The position numbers and the translations under genes were made by a program. Below, piece by piece: positions 22,233 through 30,525 of a stretch of DNA of 64,000 nucleotides (position 1 is the first letter of the stretch; each line of letters begins with the position of its first letter). The notes under the pieces were generated by a model. It did not search any database, was not told the origin of the DNA, and saw only the letters and a program-made list of their open reading frames with translations. Source of the stretch: Candidatus Izemoplasmatales bacterium (GTDB lineage Bacteria > Bacillota_I > Bacilli_A > Izemoplasmatales > Hujiaoplasmataceae); assembly GCA_041649275.1 (NCBI GenBank), contig JBAZNL010000002.1, positions 124,001 through 188,000 of the forward strand, in the 5' to 3' direction.

Positions 22233-25200
22233 ATGGAGAAGAGCTATCGCTTCGAACGCAACAGCTTCATCATCGACGACTACGACCGTCGGAAGACCTT
22301 CGCGAGCTTCCTGCCCGGTCTCGCCGGCAAGCGCGGCATTCCGCTCTGGGCCTTCTACGTGAACCGCGGGCAGGGGATCTGCTCGTTCGGCCTCCGCGAC
22401 AAGAACGGCCAGATGCTCGAATTCCATCCCGGCAACCTGGCCTACCTGTACACCTCGAAGATCGGCTTCCGCACCTTCGTCAAGGTCGACGGGACCGTGC
22501 ACGAGATCTTCAAGCCCGAGGACGAGAAGCCGAAGCGGCGGATGGAGATCCAGCCGGCGTCGTTTACGATCGTCGAGGAGAACCGACGGCTCGGCCTCGC
22601 CGTCCGCGTCACCTATTTCGGCCTGCCCGAGGACCCGCTCGCGGCCCTCGTCCGGATGGTCTCGATCACGAACACGACGAATGTCGCGACTTCGGTCGAG
22701 GTCCTCGACGGCATCTCCCAGATTCTCCCCGCCGGCATCGACCACGGCGGCTACAAGGCGATGTCCAACCTCCTCCGCAGCTGGATGGACGTCGACTGCC
22801 TCGACGAGGGGTTCGCCTTCTACAGGCTTCGCTCCGCGACCGGCGACACCTCCGAGACGGCGCTCGTCAAGGACGGCAACTTCTATCTCTCGTTCCTCGA
22901 CGGCGAACCGGTCACGCCGTTCGCCGACATGGATCTCGTCTACGGATACGACACGGCGATGAACCATCCGGCGCATTTCGCGAAGCACACGATGCTCGAA
23001 CTCAAGAATTCCTTCCAAGCGACCGCGAACAAGGTCCCCTGCGGCTTCACCGGCTTCGCGACGACGATCCGGCCGGGCGAGACGGTCACGGTCGACACCC
23101 TCGTCGGCTACACCCACGACGTCCAGGCCGTCGCCGCCAAGCGGCTCGACCTCGCACGGCGCGGCCACGCCTGGTTCGAGGAAAAGAGGCGCGCCGCGGC
23201 GACGGTCGTCGACGCCCTCCTCGAGGACGTGACGACGAAGACGGCCTATCCGGTCTTCGACGAGATGATCCGCCAGAACTACCTCGACAACCTCCTCCGC
23301 GGCGGATATCCGATGACGATCGACGCCGGCGACCGGAAGTTCGTCTACTACCTCTACAGCCGCAAGCACGGCGACCTCGAGCGCGACTACAACTTCTTCT
23401 CGATCGCGCCGGAATTCTACTCCCAGGGCAACGGCAATTTCCGCGACGTCTGCCAGAACCGGCGCAACGACGTGTTCTTCCATCCGGAGACCGGCGACTA
23501 CTCGATCAAGGTGTTCGCCTCGCTCGTCCAGGCCGACGGCTACAACCCGCTCGGGATCAACGGCGCGACCTTCGCGATCGACGACAAGTCCGTCATCCCG
23601 GATCTTGCGGCGCGCTGTTTCGGCGACGGGGCGGCGGCGATGGTCCCGCTCCTATCCGGCAAGTTCACCCCCGGCTCGATCGTGAACGGCATGGAACAGA
23701 AGGGGATCGCGACGCCGCTGTCCGACGACGCCCTCTTCGCCGCGATCTTCGCCCATGCCCGCCAGGACGTCGAGGCGTCGTGGAACGAGGGTTACTGGAC
23801 CGACCACTGGACCTACATCCTCGACCTCGTCGAGCGCTACCTCGAGATCTTCCCCGACCGGCGCGAGACGCTCCTCTTCGGTGACCGCTCCTACACGACC
23901 TTCGACAGTCCCGTCTCGGTCCGACCGCGCGCGGAGAAGACCTGCGTCGACAAGGACGGTCACGTCCGCCAGTACGGCTCCCTCCGCCACCCCGACGGCG
24001 AGAAGATCCGGCGTCTCGGCCTCGCCGAGCACGGCACCAACTGGTTCAAGGCCGAAGGCGGGACGTTCTCGACCTGCCTCTACGCGAAACTCCTGATGCT
24101 GGCGGCGATCAAGTTCGCCACCCTCGACCCCGAAGGCCTCGGCGTCGAGATGGAGGCCAACCGCCCCGGCTGGAACGACGCGATGAACGGCCTCCCCGGC
24201 ATCTTCGGATCCGGCATGAGCGAGACCGTCGAGCTGTTGCGCCTGGCCCGCTTCCTGAAGGCCGCCCCCGCCGGCAAGGTCGTCCTGCCGGTCGAGTTTC
24301 TCGCCTTCGCGAAACGCCTCGAGGCGGTCGAAACCGCCCCCGGCTTCGCCCGCTGGGACGAGGTCTCGACCCTGCGCGAGGAATACCGCGAGCGCATCCG
24401 CTTCGGATCGGCGCGGACGGAAGAGGTCGACGCGGCCGCCTTCGCGGGCCTCGTCGGTCGCGTCGTCGCCGGCTGCGAGGGCGCGATCGAACGCGCGATC
24501 GCGATCGGCGAGGGCATCATCCCGACCTATTTCTACTACGAGGCGACCGCCCACGAGCCGGTCGTCGACGGTGCCGGAAAACCCGTCGTCGGTTCCTACG
24601 GACTGCCCCTGACGCGGGTGACCGCGTTTGAAAGACACCGCCTCCCGGACTTCCTCGAGGCGCCGGCACGCTGGCTCAAGACGACCAGGGACAAGGACGC
24701 GGCCGCCGCGATGGCGGTCAGGATCAAGTCCACCGACCTCTACGACGAGGCCCTCGGAACGTACCGCACCTCCTCCGACCTCGACGCCTGCGGTCACGAG
24801 ATCGGCCGCATCCGCGCCTTCACGAAGGGCTGGCTCGAACGCGAGTCCAACTTCCTCCACATGACCTACAAGTATCTCCTCGGAATCCTCAAGGCGGGAC
24901 TCTACGAACGCTTCTTCGCCGAAGCGGAGAAGAACCTCGTCTGCTTCATGGATCCCGAGACCTACGGCCGACCGACCACCGAGAACTCCTCGTTCGTCGC
25001 CACCTCGAACAATCCGAACCCGGCCGTCCGCGGCCAGGGATTCGTCTCCCGCCTCTCCGGATCGACCGCCGAGATGCTTTCGATCTGGTCGATCGCGATG
25101 CACGGCAAGGAGCTGTTCAAGGCCGAGAACGGGCGGCTCACGCTCGCGCTTCGGCCGCTCGTCCCGTCCGGATACTTCCGCGAGGGACGGATCGAGGCCC

Positions 25201-25391
25201 GTTTCATCGGCCAGAACGTCGTCTACCTGAATCCCGCCGGCAAGGACGGCTGGAAGACCGAGCCGGTGCGCTACGAGCTGCGCCGCGACGGCATCGCCGT
25301 GAAGACGATCGTCGGCCGCCGCCTCGAGGGCGAGGACGCCCTCCAGGTCCGCGACGGCGCGTACGACGAGATCGTCGTCACGCTCTCCTGA
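22233..25391 (+). CDS. Large inverting glycoside phosphorylase (GH94/GH149/GH161 superfamily)
   Basis: This 1,052-residue cytoplasmic protein has a beta-sandwich N-terminal domain followed by an (alpha/alpha)6 barrel. The RDYNFFSIAPEFYSQGNGNFRD and QNRRNDV stretch near residues 385-415 is typical of long phosphorylases of this superfamily. Known: GH94 enzymes act on cellobiose or chitobiose, while the GH149 and GH161 enzymes of about 1,050-1,200 residues act on beta-1,3-glucans. The length favours the beta-1,3-glucan type, but I cannot settle the family by reading. The ribosome binding site is weak. It is a single gene followed by a terminator and has its own operator-bearing promoter. Confidence 0.75.
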   Translation: MEKSYRFERNSFIIDDYDRRKTFASFLPGLAGKRGIPLWAFYVNRGQGICSFGLRDKNGQMLEFHPGNLAYLYTSKIGFRTFVKVDGTVHEIFKPEDEKPKRRMEIQPASFTIVEENRRLGLAVRVTYFGLPEDPLAALVRMVSITNTTNVATSVEVLDGISQILPAGIDHGGYKAMSNLLRSWMDVDCLDEGFAFYRLRSATGDTSETALVKDGNFYLSFLDGEPVTPFADMDLVYGYDTAMNHPAHFAKHTMLELKNSFQATANKVPCGFTGFATTIRPGETVTVDTLVGYTHDVQAVAAKRLDLARRGHAWFEEKRRAAATVVDALLEDVTTKTAYPVFDEMIRQNYLDNLLRGGYPMTIDAGDRKFVYYLYSRKHGDLERDYNFFSIAPEFYSQGNGNFRDVCQNRRNDVFFHPETGDYSIKVFASLVQADGYNPLGINGATFAIDDKSVIPDLAARCFGDGAAAMVPLLSGKFTPGSIVNGMEQKGIATPLSDDALFAAIFAHARQDVEASWNEGYWTDHWTYILDLVERYLEIFPDRRETLLFGDRSYTTFDSPVSVRPRAEKTCVDKDGHVRQYGSLRHPDGEKIRRLGLAEHGTNWFKAEGGTFSTCLYAKLLMLAAIKFATLDPEGLGVEMEANRPGWNDAMNGLPGIFGSGMSETVELLRLARFLKAAPAGKVVLPVEFLAFAKRLEAVETAPGFARWDEVSTLREEYRERIRFGSARTEEVDAAAFAGLVGRVVAGCEGAIERAIAIGEGIIPTYFYYEATAHEPVVDGAGKPVVGSYGLPLTRVTAFERHRLPDFLEAPARWLKTTRDKDAAAAMAVRIKSTDLYDEALGTYRTSSDLDACGHEIGRIRAFTKGWLERESNFLHMTYKYLLGILKAGLYERFFAEAEKNLVCFMDPETYGRPTTENSSFVATSNNPNPAVRGQGFVSRLSGSTAEMLSIWSIAMHGKELFKAENGRLTLALRPLVPSGYFREGRIEARFIGQNVVYLNPAGKDGWKTEPVRYELRRDGIAVKTIVGRRLEGEDALQVRDGAYDEIVVTLS

Positions 25392-25400
25392 ACCACCGCC

Positions 25401-25430
25401 GAAGGGACGCCCCGCGCGTCCCTTCTTCAT
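25401..25430 (+). terminator. Rho-independent terminator
   Basis: GAAGGGACG/CGTCCCTTC stem with a 7-base loop, followed by TTCATT. Confidence 0.7.
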
Positions 25431-25442
25431 TCCCGAATCGCC

Positions 25443-25471
25443 TTGTGCATCGGGGTCCGTCAGTGTATAAT
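25443..25471 (+). promoter_or_regulatory. Promoter of galK
   Basis: TTGTGC and TATAAT are separated by 17 bases; the start codon is 22 bases downstream. Confidence 0.65.
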
Positions 25472-25492
25472 CTTCACGAAGGGGTGACCACC

Positions 25493-26656
25493 ATGATCCA
25501 TGACATCCGCGCGCTCTTCGACCTCCAGTTCGGTCCGTCCGACGACGTCCTCGTCTACTTTTCGCCCGGCCGGGTCAACCTGATCGGCGAACACATCGAC
25601 TATAACGGCGGCTTCGTCCTCCCGACGGCGCTGTCGCTCGGCAACGAAGGAGCGTTCCGCCTGCGGGACGACCGCACGATCCGCCTCTATTCCGAGAACT
25701 TCGCGGGCGCCGGGATCGTCGCGACGACCCTCGACCACCTCGCCTACCGCCGCGAGGACTCCTGGGCGAACTACGCCAAGGGCGTCGTACGCGAAATGGC
25801 CATGCGCGGCGGGACGATCGACCGCGGCTTCGACGCCGCCGTCCACGGCGACCTGCCGCAGGCGAGCGGACTCTCTTCGTCGGCCTCGATCGAGCTGCTC
25901 TTCGCCTGCTTTCTGAACGACGCCTTCGGGCTCGGATACACCCGTCCCGACCTCGCCGTCCTCTGCAGGAAGGTCGAAAACGAGTACATCGGCGTCCACT
26001 GCGGGATCATGGACCAGTTCGTGATCGCGAACGGCAGGAAGGACTGCGCTCTGCTCCTCGACTGCGCGACGCTCGCGTACACCCCCGTTCCGCTCGCGCT
26101 CGGCGAATGTTCGATCGTGATCGTGAACTCGAAGGTGAAGCGCGGCCTCGTCGACTCGAAGTACAACGAGCGGCGGCGCGAATGCGACCGGGCGCTTTCG
26201 ATTCTGAAGGAAAGCGTCGCCGTCGACCATCTCTGCGACCTCGACGAGAAGACCTTCCGGAAACACGCTTCCGCCCTCGGGGACGGCGTCCTCTACCGCC
26301 GCGCGAAGCACGCCGTGACCGAGAACGCCCGCACCAGGGGCGCCCTCGAACAGCTGCGACGCGGCGACGTCGCCGGCTTCGGCCGGGCGATGGACGCCTC
26401 GCACGCCTCGCTCAGGGACGACTACGAGGTCTCGATCCCCGAACTCGACCTGCTCGTCGATCTCGCCGGGAAGAACGGCGCCCTCGGCGCCCGCATGACC
26501 GGCGCCGGCTTCGGCGGCTGCACCGTGAACATCGTCCCGAAGGGCGCGATTCCGGCGTTCTCCGACGAAGTCGCGGAAGGCTACTACAAGGCTTACGGCC
26601 TGATGGCCGAAATTTACGTCGCGGAGCCGTCCGACGGCGTCCGCCGGATCGGGTGA
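25493..26656 (+). CDS. galK: Galactokinase
   Basis: This 387-residue GHMP kinase phosphorylates galactose at C1 (Leloir pathway). It shows the galactokinase signature GRVNLIGEHIDYNGG near 26-40, the ATP loop LPQASGLSSSAS near 117-128 and the GARMTGAGFGGC motif near residue 340. The start at 25493 is chosen for GGGGTGACC. galT and galE are not next to it. A membrane protein follows after four bases, so the two probably share a transcript. Galactosyl side groups on galactomannan could be one source of substrate. Confidence 0.93.
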   Translation: MIHDIRALFDLQFGPSDDVLVYFSPGRVNLIGEHIDYNGGFVLPTALSLGNEGAFRLRDDRTIRLYSENFAGAGIVATTLDHLAYRREDSWANYAKGVVREMAMRGGTIDRGFDAAVHGDLPQASGLSSSASIELLFACFLNDAFGLGYTRPDLAVLCRKVENEYIGVHCGIMDQFVIANGRKDCALLLDCATLAYTPVPLALGECSIVIVNSKVKRGLVDSKYNERRRECDRALSILKESVAVDHLCDLDEKTFRKHASALGDGVLYRRAKHAVTENARTRGALEQLRRGDVAGFGRAMDASHASLRDDYEVSIPELDLLVDLAGKNGALGARMTGAGFGGCTVNIVPKGAIPAFSDEVAEGYYKAYGLMAEIYVAEPSDGVRRIG

Positions 26657-26660
26657 CGCG

Positions 26661-27959
26661 ATGAACAAGACCACCCTCGTGATGATCCGCAACCTCCTGA
26701 TCGCCGTCGTCCTCGCACTCCTCCTCGGTCTCATCGTCCTGTTCGCGGTCAGCTTCTTCCAGGTGAACGCCGAACGCTTCTCGATCCTGCCGATCGTCGC
26801 CTTCGCCCACGGCTGGGAGAAGTTCTGGGTCTGGATCTACCTCGCCGCGGACGCCGGCTACCTGCTCGTCCTCGGACTCTTGTTCCTCGAACTGTCGCTG
26901 TTCCTCGTCCGGCTGATCGGGACGCTGATCGTCCGCGGCGTGGCCGCGGTCCGCGGCAACGACCCGGCGCCGCTGGTCGCCGCGGTCCGGAAGCTCTCGC
27001 TCGCGACCCCGATCCGCGCCCTCGGGATCAACACCCCGACCAAGTCGATCGTCGCCTACGTCGCCCTGATCGTCGTCGTCCTCGGCTCCGGCTGGGTGGC
27101 GAAGAAGGTCCTCGAGGGGAACGATTCGCTCGTCTACCGTTCGATCGTCGTCGAAAACCTCGAAAGCGACGAGCTCGTCGTCGACGTGACGGACGACATC
27201 GCGAACGGCGACGCCTACGACGTCGTCGTGACCGCCGGCGTCGGCAACGTCCACCTCTACGCCGTCTCCGACACCACCGAGATCAAGGTCTATTTCCTCT
27301 ACGACACCGCCGCGCAGAAGGACACGCTCGTCTGGTCCGTCGACCCCGCGTCGAACCGGATCGACGTCGCCTTCGCGCATGGCGAAACGGGTTACGTCCG
27401 CTACGCCGACCCGCTTCCGGGCGCGGTCGAGATCTACGTCCCGAAGACGCTTCCGATCGCCGACGTGACGGTGAACCTCGCCGCCTACGGCAACCTCACG
27501 ATCGAGTACCTCGGCTTCGAATCGCTTTCCGCCGACGTCGCCGCAGGCCGGATCGGCCTGACCGCGGCCGACGTGTCGGTCGGCGACGTCACGCTCGTCT
27601 CCCGCGGCGGCGAGATCGCCGTCAAGGCCGACGGCTGCGACTCGCTTTCGCTTACCCTTTCGGACGGAGCGCAGGCGACCGTCACCGCGGGGACGGTCCA
27701 GGGAACCCTGCAGGCCGACCTTCAGGCGGGAACGAGCCTGCTCGCGTATTCGACCGCGGCGGCGCGCCTCGACGTCGAGGGCGCGGGTGCCGACGTCGAA
27801 CTGCGCGAACTGTACGCGCCGATCGTCGCGATCCGTCTTTCCGGGGGCTCGCTTCTCTATTCCAACGGCGACAAGGACTACGTCCATGCGGACTGGTCCC
27901 TCGAGACCGACGGCACGGACGTCAGCCTCAGGGGGGTTCCCGATGATCAGAACGGGTAA
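26661..27959 (+). CDS. Membrane protein with a C-terminal beta-helix-like (DUF4097-type) domain
   Basis: This 432-residue protein has three N-terminal membrane segments (about 10-33, 60-95, 130-150). A long domain of short repeating beta strands (VTLVSRGGEIAVKADGCDSL style) follows, as in DUF4097-type adhesin-like domains common in Bacillota membrane proteins. The function of the family is unknown, though such genes often accompany envelope or PspC-type regulators. It lies downstream of galK and overlaps the acetyltransferase by 17 bases. Confidence 0.65.
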   Translation: MNKTTLVMIRNLLIAVVLALLLGLIVLFAVSFFQVNAERFSILPIVAFAHGWEKFWVWIYLAADAGYLLVLGLLFLELSLFLVRLIGTLIVRGVAAVRGNDPAPLVAAVRKLSLATPIRALGINTPTKSIVAYVALIVVVLGSGWVAKKVLEGNDSLVYRSIVVENLESDELVVDVTDDIANGDAYDVVVTAGVGNVHLYAVSDTTEIKVYFLYDTAAQKDTLVWSVDPASNRIDVAFAHGETGYVRYADPLPGAVEIYVPKTLPIADVTVNLAAYGNLTIEYLGFESLSADVAAGRIGLTAADVSVGDVTLVSRGGEIAVKADGCDSLSLTLSDGAQATVTAGTVQGTLQADLQAGTSLLAYSTAAARLDVEGAGADVELRELYAPIVAIRLSGGSLLYSNGDKDYVHADWSLETDGTDVSLRGVPDDQNG

Positions 27960-28425
27960 GGCCGAAGACGCCGTCATCCTGAACGACATCGCCCGGCGCG
28001 TCGCCGACGAGCTCCACGCCAGCGGCGTCGACCAGTGGAGCGCCGTCTATCCCGGAATCCGCGAATTCACCGCGGACGCCGCGAAGGGTGCGCTCTTCGT
28101 CGCCGAGGAGGAGGGCCGGATCGTCGGCTCGATCTCGATCCTTCCCGAGAACGATCCCGCCTACGCGGCCGTCCGCTGGGAAGGCCGGAACGCGCTCGTG
28201 CTCCATCGCGTGATGGTCGATCCGGACGCCCGCCGGCACGGGATCGGGGCGGCGCTCTTCACCTTCGCGATCGCGAAGGCGATGCGCGAGGGGGCGGATG
28301 CGGTCAAGGTCGACACGCATCCGGACAATGCGCGGATGAAGCGGATGATCCTCCGGTTCGGCTTCGTCCACCGCGGCCATCTGCCGCTGATCTACCGGGA
28401 AGGATACGAACGCGTCCTGCGCTGA
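27943..28425 (+). CDS. GNAT family N-acetyltransferase
   Basis: This 160-residue protein starts at 27943 (GGGGGG upstream) inside the end of the preceding gene. GNAT features are LFVAEEEGRIVGSISI (strands 2-3), LHRVMVDPDARRHGIGAALF (motif A with the acetyl-CoA loop R-R-x-G-I-G) and VDTHPDNARMKRMILRFGF (motif B). The substrate is unknown; it acts in the cytoplasm. A terminator follows. Confidence 0.88.
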   Translation: MIRTGKAEDAVILNDIARRVADELHASGVDQWSAVYPGIREFTADAAKGALFVAEEEGRIVGSISILPENDPAYAAVRWEGRNALVLHRVMVDPDARRHGIGAALFTFAIAKAMREGADAVKVDTHPDNARMKRMILRFGFVHRGHLPLIYREGYERVLR

Positions 28426-28430
28426 TCGAA

Positions 28431-28455
28431 AGTCGGGTTTCGGCCCGACTTTTGC
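28431..28455 (+). terminator. Rho-independent terminator
   Basis: AGTCGGG/CCCGACT stem with loop TTTCGG, followed by TTTTGCTT. Confidence 0.8.
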
Positions 28456-28484
28456 TTGGGCGGGACGGGACGATATGGTATAAT
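28456..28484 (+). promoter_or_regulatory. Promoter of obg
   Basis: TTGGGC and TATAAT are spaced by 17 bases just upstream of the Obg start. Confidence 0.55.
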
Positions 28485-28509
28485 TGGAACGGATGGGATG
28501 TGGTTCGGA

Positions 28510-29781
28510 ATGTTCATCGACGAAGCGAGAATCAAGATCAAATCGGGTAAGGGCGGCGACGGGATCGTCTCCTGGCGCCGGGAAAAATACATCCAGTACG
28601 GCGGGCCCGCGGGCGGCGACGGCGGCCGGGGCGGAAGCGTCGTCTTCCAGGCCGACGAAGGCCTTTCGACGCTCCTCGACCTGCGCTACAAGAAAGTGAT
28701 CAAGGCCGACGACGGCGAGAACGGCAAGACCAAGAACTGCCATGGGGCCGACGCCGAGGACATCGTCGTGACCGTCCCGGTCGGGACGATCGTCTACGAG
28801 GAACCGACGAACCGGGTCCTCTGCGACCTGACGACCCACGGCGAGAGGGCCGTGGTCGCCCCCGGCGGACGCGGCGGACGCGGCAACGCCCGCTTCGCGA
28901 CCCCGAAGAACCAGGCGCCGGAATTCCAGGAGAACGGCACTCCCGGTCTCACCCTCGACCTCCGCGTCGAGCTCAAGCTGCTCGCCGACGTCGGTCTCGT
29001 CGGCTTTCCGTCCGTCGGCAAGTCGACGCTGATCAGCGTCGTTTCGGAATCGAAGCCGAAGATCGCCGACTATCCGTTCACGACCCTCGTCCCCAACCTC
29101 GGCGTCGTGAACGTCGAAGGCGTCAAGAGCTTCGTGATGGCGGACATGCCCGGGATCATCGAGGGCGCCGCCCAGGGCGTCGGCCTCGGACTCCAGTTCC
29201 TGAAGCACATCGAGCGCACCCGCGTCATCGTCCACATCGTCGACATGTCGGCGTCCCACGGGCGCGATCCCTACCAGGACTGGCTCGTCATCAACCGCGA
29301 GCTCGCCGCCTACAAGTTCAAGCTCTCCGAACGTCCGCAGATCCTCGTCGCCAACAAGATGGATCTGCCGGAGGCGGTAGAGCACCTGGAACGGTTCCGC
29401 ACCCAGGTCGGCCCCGGCGTCGAGATCGTGCCGATCTCTGCCCTGACCCGCGACGGCGTCAGGGACCTCCTCCTGAAGATTGCCGAACTGCTCGATCGGA
29501 CCCCCTTCTTCGACGTCTACGACGACCTCGACATCGTCGCCGGAAACGTCGCGCCGGGTCCCGACTTCGAGATCGCACGCCCGTCCGATAAGGTCTGGGA
29601 GGTCGTCGGTCCGCTGGTCGGACGACTGATTCCCCGCACCAACTTCGCGATCGAGGAATCCGTCAAGCTGCTCGCGCGGCGGCTGCGCCGCGCAGGCGTC
29701 GACGACGCCCTCCGCAAGCGTGGGGTGAAGACGGGCGACACGGTCCGGATCAGCGAGTATGAGTTCGAGTTCATCGACTGA
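28510..29781 (+). CDS. obg: GTPase Obg (CgtA)
   Basis: This 423-residue ribosome-associated GTPase acts in 50S assembly and stress control. It has a glycine-rich Obg fold (GPAGGDGGRGG near 32-42), a G domain with GFPSVGKS at about 165-172, the DMPG motif and NKMD, and a complete C-terminal OCT domain of about 80 residues. The start at 28510 matches the family MF-x-D start; an ATG four codons earlier is possible. Known: obg often follows rpmA in Bacillota, but here 7 kb separate them. Confidence 0.96.
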   Translation: MFIDEARIKIKSGKGGDGIVSWRREKYIQYGGPAGGDGGRGGSVVFQADEGLSTLLDLRYKKVIKADDGENGKTKNCHGADAEDIVVTVPVGTIVYEEPTNRVLCDLTTHGERAVVAPGGRGGRGNARFATPKNQAPEFQENGTPGLTLDLRVELKLLADVGLVGFPSVGKSTLISVVSESKPKIADYPFTTLVPNLGVVNVEGVKSFVMADMPGIIEGAAQGVGLGLQFLKHIERTRVIVHIVDMSASHGRDPYQDWLVINRELAAYKFKLSERPQILVANKMDLPEAVEHLERFRTQVGPGVEIVPISALTRDGVRDLLLKIAELLDRTPFFDVYDDLDIVAGNVAPGPDFEIARPSDKVWEVVGPLVGRLIPRTNFAIEESVKLLARRLRRAGVDDALRKRGVKTGDTVRISEYEFEFID

Positions 29782-30460
29782 ATGTCCGGCGTGCGGCGCG
29801 CCGCGGACCCTCCTTCGGCTCGACGGCGGATGCTTCCGCGTCTGTCCCGGCTGCGGGATGATCGTCAAGGATCCCTCGATCCATCCCGATGCCGCCGCCG
29901 AGCGTCGCCGCCACGAGATGCACAGTCCGGTCGCGGACGAGGGGTTCCTCCGGATCCTCGAAGGCTTCCTCGCCGAAAACGTCGACCCGTACGTGAAACC
30001 CGGGACCGCCCTCGACTACGGCTGCGGCCGCACCGGGGCGCTGCTCGGCCTGCTCGAGAAGCGGGGATACGAGGCCGTCGGCTACGATCCGCTGTTCTTT
30101 CCCGATCCGGCGCCGCTTCTGCGGCGGTACGGCCTTGTGACCGCGACCGAGGTGGTCGAGCATTTCCGCGACCCGTTCGCCGAATGGGAGAAGATGGCGT
30201 CGCTGCCCGCCCCGGGCGGCGTGCTCGCCGTCTCGACGCGGATGGTTCCGGCCGACTTCGAGCGCTGGTGGTATCGACGCGACGAAACCCATCTCTGCTT
30301 CTACACCCCCGTCGCGCTCGCGCTTCTGGGGAGACGCTTCGGGCTTTCGGTCCTCGCGACCGACGCCCGCGCCGCGATCGTCTTCAGGCGGGATCGACTC
30401 GTTCGAGCCGATCCTTTTTTCATGCGTTTTCGAGGTGAAAACCGGAAAACGCTTACTTGA
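29759..30460 (+). CDS. Zinc-ribbon class I SAM-dependent methyltransferase
   Basis: This 233-residue protein starts inside the end of obg (23-base overlap). The N-terminus has two CxxC pairs (CPAC near 9, CPGC near 29), a small zinc ribbon. A Rossmann methyltransferase follows with LDYGCGRTGALL near 84-95, VGYDPLF and TEVVEHF (post-I motif). The substrate is unknown; relatives modify small molecules or sugars in Bacillota. Overlap with obg suggests co-expression. The strong glycan-locus promoter starts at its end. Confidence 0.8.
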   Translation: MSSSSSTECPACGAPRTLLRLDGGCFRVCPGCGMIVKDPSIHPDAAAERRRHEMHSPVADEGFLRILEGFLAENVDPYVKPGTALDYGCGRTGALLGLLEKRGYEAVGYDPLFFPDPAPLLRRYGLVTATEVVEHFRDPFAEWEKMASLPAPGGVLAVSTRMVPADFERWWYRRDETHLCFYTPVALALLGRRFGLSVLATDARAAIVFRRDRLVRADPFFMRFRGENRKTLT

Positions 30461-30504
30461 CAGCGGCCTTCCTTCGGAATATAATTAAGTTATCGGTTAA
30501 GTTA
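30457..30504 (+). promoter_or_regulatory. Consensus promoter of the mannan locus with repeated operator-like element
   Basis: TTGACA and TATAAT (30480-30485) match sigma-A consensus at all 12 positions with 17-base spacing. Overlapping the last base of the -10 and the start site is a direct repeat, TTAAGTTA (30485-30492) and TTAAGTTA (30497-30504), 12 bases apart. Such a strong core promoter in a sugar locus would need a repressor; the LacI protein encoded at 34,525 is the obvious candidate. Confidence 0.75.
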
Positions 30505-30525
30505 CAACCATAGAAGAGGTTCCCC

